A program made the position numbers and the translations under genes. Positions 58,576 to 64,000 of a DNA stretch of 64,000 bases are shown here, in pieces (the stretch's first letter is position 1; each line of letters starts with the position of its first letter). The notes below the pieces were generated by a model. That model was not told where the DNA came from and did not search any database. It saw nothing but the letters and a program-made list of their open reading frames with translations. The stretch covers positions 18,959,789 to 19,023,788 of the forward strand of contig NC_087062.1 in the NCBI RefSeq assembly GCF_963678635.1, written 5' to 3'. The stretch is from Symsagittifera roscoffensis. Taxonomy: Eukaryota > Xenacoelomorpha > Acoela > Convolutidae.

Positions 58576-59499
58576 AGGGGTCATAATTTTGCTAATTCGG
58601 AGGGGTCCCAATCTGGAGGCATCCTGTTTTTGGTCAATTCGGAAAGTTAATCGAATGCTGACCCGGAAGGAGTGTCGGGGAATTTTTTTAGGAACGCAAA
58701 CGTTTGGTTCCTAACACGTCCGTAATTGAAAACAAGACTTTTAATGAATAGAATAAGGATATTAGGACAAATAGGCAGACAAAAAAAACAGGAGCCAGCG
58801 ACTGCACTGGTAACTGGCCTTTGGATAAAAACTGAAAGACCATAGTAAAACCAAAACAAGTCTAAACCCGCAGATTTGCGACTCCAGGTCTAATTGAAAA
58901 TAAAATTCGACACTGATTTAATTCGAATTAGAATCCAAACTGATTTTTGTGAAAAGTGGTTGCCTTGATAGTTTTAGTAGGTCTAGCTCGGGCAATCCCA
59001 ATGCAAATAGGTAACACCAAATTTGGTGGGTGCGATGGTCGCTCACTTGAGAGAAAGGTACTGCCTTCATGTTTTGTCTGTTTAGTGCGGCAGAAGTTCG
59101 ACTATTAAATTGCGCCAGACTGATTGCAATACACATATACTTTTTGATTCTTTCATTTTCAAGATGAATAATTTTTTAATTGTTTATATTGATATACAAT
59201 TGGGTAGCGAGGGCATTATCTTTTCAAAATTTTTGAAAGCATCTACTGTGCTAGCAATTTATCCAATAACCAAAATTTCATTGCTGTGCATAAATTAGAA
59301 ATACGCTGTACTGTGATAAATTACTAAGATTCGTGTTCGCTTGTCAGTTAAAATTTTCGGACATGATCGTGTTGTGTTTAAATTATAAAGTGAGAGCAAG
59401 CACATCAAGTGAGTGAGCAGTAAAAAACAATAAATTAAGATTAATCTAGACTCCTCGAGGATACCTAATCTAAGTGACAGCTCTGGGATGTTTATACCA

Positions 59500-61318
59500 A
59501 AGAGAAAAGGGAAACCAATGAATGATATTTCTGTGGAAAGGACCAAGAAGACTCGGAACAAGAAGGGGAAGAAAACTTCAGGCGAAATGGTTGAAACAAG
59601 GAGTCAAAAGAAAAGGTATCGGAAGACTAAATGACAAATTGGGAGCAGAGGTTCATCGGAGCACTGCTCAGGATGGGTTTCAGACGGGACTTGGAACGGA
59701 AGGAAATAAAATCAGGAGATTAACGAGTGAGTCTAGTCCCGTGGAGCAGGGTAAGATTTAGCTACTTCGACGGGGATCTTGATCGAGAATAAATGTCAGA
59801 ACTGCCTGACATTTCGATTGAAAAACCGGAAGTAGGAGGCTCACCTACAGACAATACCATGATGCATGGGGTGACAGAGAAAGCGGGGGGAACTGTCGAT
59901 GAAGTCGACACCCGAGAAGAGAATGACGATAATGAAGAAAGTGATGACTTTTAGTCTCAAGTGAGCTTGAGCAGTTCGACTCATGAAAACGAGGCACCCC
60001 TAAGCATGGAGAATAGCTATTTGGATCGGATCGATTTGGTGCGGTCAGAATCATAAACGGGACTATGGATGGAATACAATAGTTGAGAGTGTTTATGACA
60101 ATGGCCAATTGGGAATGCAAGCAGGATCGACTAGGTCACCAAACTGGGGGATCTAGAGGCGGAACTGGGGGATGAAGCACCTTGGAGGCAGATAGGAACA
60201 GCGCGAGTTTCAACCAGTAATAAATTGCCTGGAATGATCAAGGTGACCCCTCCACGAGTGACTCTATTGGTGGACAGCGGAGCATCACTGAAAGAGGCCT
60301 TGACCAGGATTATGGATAGCATGGGTGAGCAGAATTAACAGATTTTGATCCGAATGAGTGAACGAGAAAGAGCAGTTCATACTGAGAGAGAAAACCTGCG
60401 GGATGAAACAAAATGCAATAGACAGGAGCGGATCTGGACATAATGGAGCACACTCAAAGAAAGCTAGCAGAGAGCCAAGAGTAAACTTCAGTGAGCATGC
60501 AAACAGAGGAATGGCGTTTGGGTTCACGACTGGAAAAGGTAACCCATTGAGTGGCGCCACTGGGAATAACAGGCCCAGGAATTCCACTAACAACAAAGAG
60601 GGCTCTGCTGGCAGTAAGCCAGTCTCGAACGAACGACCTGCGGGAGACGAACATGCAAATAGAATGAATGATTCTTCAAATTCAAATCACTGGAACCAGG
60701 AAATAGCTCAGCCCAGCGACTCCGACCTGAGGGTTGTTCCAGAGCCTCAAACAGCAGATATGAACGATCAAAAGGGATATTCACGGGATGAAACAGTGAT
60801 GCCAACACATGGAGTAGTTCCTCACAAGGTTTCCACGACCAATGAGCGCAGCGAGAAGCCTAAAAAGGTGTTCACAAAACAAGATAATATGAGGATGAAT
60901 CCGACGGTTGTATAGACACCTGGATAGACGCCATGAAGCTGCATTTTGAGGGGGAAGACTTGACAGAAAGACAGGAATGCAGTGCGCTCACCTGCAATTT
61001 GGAAGGGTTAGCCCTGAATTGGGCGATTGCGAAAAAACAAGACCCGCGGGATAATGCCGAGAAAAATTTCGAGATACTGTTGAACCGCTTCGGCTCGGAA
61101 GTGCAAGGGCACCAAGCGATGATGCGCTTCGACAAACAAAGGCAACGTAAAGATGAAACCATAGGCATGTTCTTAGACAACTTAGAAATGCTGAGAAGGC
61201 TTTGTCAACCGGACGAGTCAAACAGCAGGATGAACTTGGCAGTAGCTTCACATTTCATTGATGATAAGAAGAAGGACGAGCTCAGGACGACGTTAGCGAC
61301 GCACTACCCACCCTTGCT
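59500..61318 (+). pseudogene. Ty3/Gypsy gag, broken
   Basis: Starts in the leader block (KPMNDISVERTKKTRNKKGK..), continues from ATG 59794 (MSELPDISIEKPEVGGSPTD..) with stops at about 59953, and resumes in frames ending at 60915 (basic, Asn/Arg/Gly-rich, for example NNRPRNSTNNKEGSAGSK) and at 60933-61318. The last is a capsid-like domain: MKLHFEGEDLTERQECSALT, ..LEGLALNWAIAKKQ, ILLNRFGSEVQGHQAMMRFD, ..DNLEMLRRLCQPDESN and HFIDDKKKDELRTTLATHY. A W-(M/A)-F-L-G-A-W and ..F-x3-L--R plan is the retrotransposon gag (capsid) fold of Ty3/Gypsy. The nucleocapsid zinc knuckle expected next is absent because the sequence changes to the LINE near 61318. Confidence 0.7.
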
Positions 61319-61335
61319 GGTGTGGACTCCTCCCC

Positions 61336-62022
61336 GTGGAGCAAATGGGGACGCACGATTCATTCTGTGCGGCAAAGATTCACACAGGGGCACCGGAAAA
61401 AGGAACTTATCGAAACTGGAAACGGAATCCGAAGCAACCTCCCGAATGCCAACGGAGTGGAAAAGGCCCAGCCGACCCTTTCACCTCTCACAACAATCGA
61501 AGGCTTTGGCCTCCCCAGACCAGGGAAGGTGCGGATCAAAGATGCCGAAGAAAGACCGGGTTTTTCTCTGCCGGACCAGGTAAATCAGCCCACCTGGCCC
61601 GGCTGTTAGTAATGGCTGGAGACGTGGAAGAAAACCCAGGACCGTACGAATGTGGGATATGTCAAAAGAGAGTCAGTGGATGCAGCATCAAACGCACATG
61701 GTGTATGAAATGGATACACCAGGTATGCAGCAAAATGACACATGGCCAAATCCGACAGATCGCAGGAAAGGTACGCTACGCTTTCGAGTGTAGAAAGTGC
61801 AGGAAACCCAGTAAAACGACGGGAACAATAGTTCCTGGGACACCTGACGAAACTGTCCCCCGAGCTCTGAGGTCCCAGATAGAGCAGAGAGATCTCACAG
61901 AGTCCGCAGGGGGAAGCGAAGACACCCGACAGAAGATCACAAGGAAACGCGCAGAAGGCAAAAAAAGACAATACGAGAAAACCGAAGAGCCGAACGCACC
62001 AAACACAAACCCCAAAAAATAA
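61336..62022 (+). CDS. LINE N-terminal ORF: leader, 2A, PHD-like finger, basic linker
   Basis: 228 codons open, from a GTG at 61336 or the ATG at 61345. Leader residues about 1-86 are rich in Arg, Pro and Gln. The 2A peptide is residues 87-103, the Cys/His finger about 104-155, then a hydrophilic tail with KKTRKRAEGKKRQ-like basic runs and ending NTNPKK. The endonuclease follows in another frame (VTWNLQD at 62031), so one base must have been gained or lost near 62020. In intact relatives this would be one polyprotein. Confidence 0.65.
   Translation: MEQMGTHDSFCAAKIHTGAPEKGTYRNWKRNPKQPPECQRSGKGPADPFTSHNNRRLWPPQTREGADQRCRRKTGFFSAGPGKSAHLARLLVMAGDVEENPGPYECGICQKRVSGCSIKRTWCMKWIHQVCSKMTHGQIRQIAGKVRYAFECRKCRKPSKTTGTIVPGTPDETVPRALRSQIEQRDLTESAGGSEDTRQKITRKRAEGKKRQYEKTEEPNAPNTNPKK
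61594..61644 (+). other. 2A ribosome-skipping peptide
   Basis: Encodes LARLLVMAGDVEENPGP. The D-V/I-E-x-N-P-G-P signature is complete, with the hydrophobic upstream segment usual for active 2A. The motif makes ribosomes skip the last Gly-Pro bond, so the leader would be released from the downstream protein (family knowledge). The motif is intact although the element is dead. Confidence 0.9.
61645..61806 (+). other. PHD-like zinc finger, one ligand missing
   Basis: YECGICQKRVSGCSIKRTWC then MKWIHQVCSK.. and FECRKC give C-x2-C, (R)-x2-C, x4-H-x2-C and C-x2-C. This is the C4HC3 PHD pattern with the third ligand read as Arg (CGC at 61694-61696, one transition from TGC). Such fingers follow 2A in related LINE polyproteins. 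Confidence 0.65.
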
Positions 62023-62030
62023 GGAGAATA

Positions 62031-62790
62031 GTGACGTGGAACCTACAAGACATCTCCACAAGAAATCAAAATCGCAGCCGCCTTAGAAGAGCAGTAGAAC
62101 ATGCAAGACAGCTATAGTGGAAGGCGGTAATGATTTCCGAAATACGATCGGAACAGGAGGGGATAATATGACTAGGAGACAAACCAAACCAGGCAGTAGT
62201 CATACACTCACAGGAATGTGGAGTTCTCCTGTTAGGCAATCTACTGGAAGAGTGGATAGCCAGCGGACAACGAGCGGCAAAAGTTTCTCCGAGCGGGTCA
62301 CAGCGGTGCAGATCGGCAGGCTCCGCCTCATCGCGACCTATCAGCCCCTGTGGAGTAAGGGACCTGAGGAAATTGAAAAGTTCAGGAAAGATTTGGAAAA
62401 TGAGCTTGCATGAACTCCAAAAGAGAGTGTACTTATACTGGGAGGCGATTGGAACGCGCAGCAAGTTGGAAGAGGGAGTCAAAGACAGGGCATAAGTGGG
62501 AAGTACGGCCTAAAGACAGAGACAAATGAAGCTGGAGAAAGTATACTGGATTGGTGCGAAGAACACCAGCTACAACATGTCAACTCCTACTTCCCAATAC
62601 GCTCCCGAGGAACATGGTTCAACCAGATGCACAGACGTTGGTACGAGCTCGACGGTTTCTTAATGGGAGCATCCGATCGCCACCAAATGGTCCGTAGGGT
62701 AGCCACGGCGCAGGACATGGCATTATCGGACCACAAACCCGTCTGGATTGACATTTGGCGCGAACAAAAAAAGCGGCGACCAAGAATAGA
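62031..62790 (+). pseudogene. APE-type endonuclease domain of the LINE
   Basis: Frame one: VTWNLQDIST (Asn of the first motif), VMISEIR (catalytic Glu at 62139-62141). Frame two from about 62285: LRLIATYQPLW, LILGGDWNAQQ (GDxN), WYELDGFLMG, LSDHKPVWID (the SDH motif, about 62728-62757). All key catalytic residues of an APE/EEP nuclease can be seen. Three stops and one frameshift inactivate it. Confidence 0.75.
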
Positions 62791-64000
62791 AAAGAAAAGA
62801 ACACCGCAGATAGACTGGGAACGCATGAGAAACAAAGAAATGGCGGAAGCATACCGCAAGAAGACGGAGGAAAAACTCAACAACGAGGAAGACTGGGATT
62901 CCATATCGCGGAAGCTCACAGAGGCAGCGGAGGAAGTATGTGGCACAAAGAAACGACAGATAGCCAACCCGTGGACAGTGGGATACGAAGAAGAACTGAA
63001 AAGCCTACATACGGAAATCTCAACAGAAGTAATTCGCAGAAACGAGCTGATCAGCCAAACACTTGGAGAATCACATGGCATGCTTGCCGATGCCCTAACG
63101 GCATCAAGAGGTAGACTGGTAGCCGCACGCAAGAAGATGAAGAAACGCCTTCGACAACTAGAAAGACTATGGTGGGACGAAATCATCATCGAGTGCGAAA
63201 ACGCAGCGGAGAAAGGGGACATGGGCACCATGTACAAAACTTTAAGGAAACTGGGAACAAGATCACAGAAACTTCAGCCAGGCACCACTATCTCTACTGA
63301 CGAATTCAAGGCCCACTTCAGCAACGTATCGAAGGACCGATATGAGAACGACCCGGGTACTTTGATGAACACAGTCAAAAAGATGCCAGATAAAAGCAAA
63401 GACGTCAAGTTCATAACAGCCAATCAAAAGCTGAACACCCTTCCGTCCGAGAAAAAAATCATGGAAGCACTGGATGAGGTGAGAGAATCGGCGCCAGGCA
63501 AGGACGGGGTCCGCATGGTATACATTCGCAACGCATACTGGAAATGGAGGGAGAAAGTCATCCACCTGGTGAGGAGAATGTTCACGACCAGAGCAGACCT
63601 GTGGGACGAGTCTCTAAAGAAAGGCCAAATAGTACCATTGCACAAAAAAGGGAACATCAATGACGCCAACATTTTCCGAGGTGTGTGCCTGCTCTCAATG
63701 GCTAGTAGAATTCTAGCAAGAGTGATTGCAAACCGCCTGAGTATATGGAGCGAAGAACTCCAGGTATTGGACGAAAACCAAAGCGGGTTTCGACCAGGCA
63801 GGTCCACGGCGGACGCAAGCCAAATCTTCATAAGGATATGAGAGGACGTGGAAGTTCTCAGGAGACGGAGGATAAGAGCCGGATTCTCAGTAGAAGCCAA
63901 CACAGACCCAGAAGCCAGACTTTTAGACCTAACAAAAGCTTATCCGCGGGTCAGCAAGCCGGTCCTGTGGGCGGTCTTAAGGCGCTACGCGATGGAAGGC
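62760..64000 (+). pseudogene. LINE reverse transcriptase, N-terminal half
   Basis: Continuous with the endonuclease frame. A charged linker (62760-63460) precedes SAPGKDGVRMVYIRNAYW (motif 0/1), GQIVPLHKKGNINDANIFRG, SMASRILARVIANRL (motif 2) and LDENQSGFRPGRSTADASQI (motif 3), then TGA at 63839-63841, then LLDLTKAYPRVSKPVLWAVL with the first catalytic Asp (motif A, about 63926). The FADD box lies beyond the window. Minus-strand frames across this region are shadows. Confidence 0.8.

Larger units (their letters stand above)
37297..59499 (+). mobile_element. Mosaic of degenerate, duplicated Ty3/Gypsy fragments
   Basis: The same 0.2-1.3-kb blocks recur in shuffled order: an early pol block, a pre-RT block, RT, RNase H, a pol linker, a GGAGGGGTCCCAAT minisatellite and a leader/gag-start block. 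Example orders are: Polinton end, early pol, pre-RT, linker, leader at 37.3-40.2 kb; and Polinton end, early pol, pre-RT, RT, RNase H, linker at 41-45.5 kb. All coding is broken by stops. Intact long terminal repeats could not be delimited. Blocks are on the plus strand and copies are usually 90% or more alike by eye, indicating recent segmental duplication of an already dead element. Confidence 0.7.
61319..64000 (+). mobile_element. APE-type LINE with 2A peptide and PHD-like finger, broken, runs off the window
   Basis: GC-richer than everything to its left. Order: an Arg/Pro/Gln-rich leader (61336-61593), 2A, PHD-like finger, basic linker, APE endonuclease, RT. Breaks: a frameshift near 62020, TAG 62115-62117, TGA 62169-62171, a frameshift near 62285, TGA 62411-62413 and TGA 63839-63841. 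2A sequences at the N-terminus of APE-type LINE polyproteins are known from several invertebrates and trypanosomes. The 3' end is outside the window. The clade is not assigned with certainty. Confidence 0.8.

Noticed and set aside
46991-59136. Minus-strand frames with NRQNMKAVPFSQVSDHRTHQ
   Set aside because: They recur only with the leader block, have no motif, and the block's order shows plus-strand use; treated as repeat shadows.
60259-60300. LVDSGAS, resembling an aspartic protease active site
   Set aside because: It lies ahead of the capsid-like domain in gag, is followed by a stop and lacks the other protease motifs, so it is taken as chance.
59845-63903. Long minus-strand open frames (up to 216 codons) in the gag/LINE region
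   Set aside because: They are antisense shadows in GC-richer coding sequence; the plus strand shows the domain motifs.

Overview
The window is nuclear DNA of a metazoan, most likely an AT-rich invertebrate with a repeat-laden genome. The signs are one spliced host gene with an animal mitochondrial orthologue (TIMM29-like), eukaryote-only mobile elements (Polinton/Maverick, Ty3/Gypsy, an APE-type LINE with a 2A peptide), tRNA-like SINE heads and a satellite with higher-order structure. The species cannot be named from the sequence. There are no bacterial operons and no CRISPR array.

Layout. 1-9412 is a satellite of ~168-bp monomers organised in higher-order repeats of 3 to 7 monomers; it is open at the left edge and decays between 9413 and 9830. 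9831-24378 is mostly non-coding AT-rich DNA. It holds the four-exon TIMM29-like gene (11950-14504, + strand, two of three introns with GC donors), a ~720-bp inverted-repeat element (17746-18465), a ~1-kb foldback element (20335-21343), three tRNA-like SINE heads, and a partly triplicated exon-like block (23489-24378).

24379-37296 is one 12.9-kb Polinton/Maverick-type element. It has ~200-bp terminal inverted repeats starting AG, a 6-bp direct repeat AGGGTG on each side, and a protein-primed family-B DNA polymerase gene (24857-26703, - strand) reduced to its zinc-finger/N-terminal part, its first exonuclease motif and its extreme C-terminus. The rest of the element holds small ORFs, several broken and one intact 166-codon one, a divergent promoter with a TATA box and a perfect CArG box, repeated CTGATTGG (CCAAT) motifs, a minisatellite, and a second zinc-finger remnant resembling the polymerase N-terminus.

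37297-59790 is a mosaic of degenerate Ty3/Gypsy pieces (reverse transcriptase, RNase H, pol linker, leader) shuffled, segmentally duplicated and partly amplified as a 799-bp tandem array. Two truncated copies of the Polinton right end were carried along. 59500-61318 is the gag of this Gypsy family; it runs straight into a GC-richer LINE (about 61319 to the window end) with a 2A peptide, a PHD-like finger, an APE endonuclease and a reverse transcriptase. All of these are broken by stops or frameshifts.

Overall, apart from TIMM29 the window is a nested graveyard of mobile DNA beside a satellite array, as expected in pericentromeric or other heterochromatic DNA (inference).
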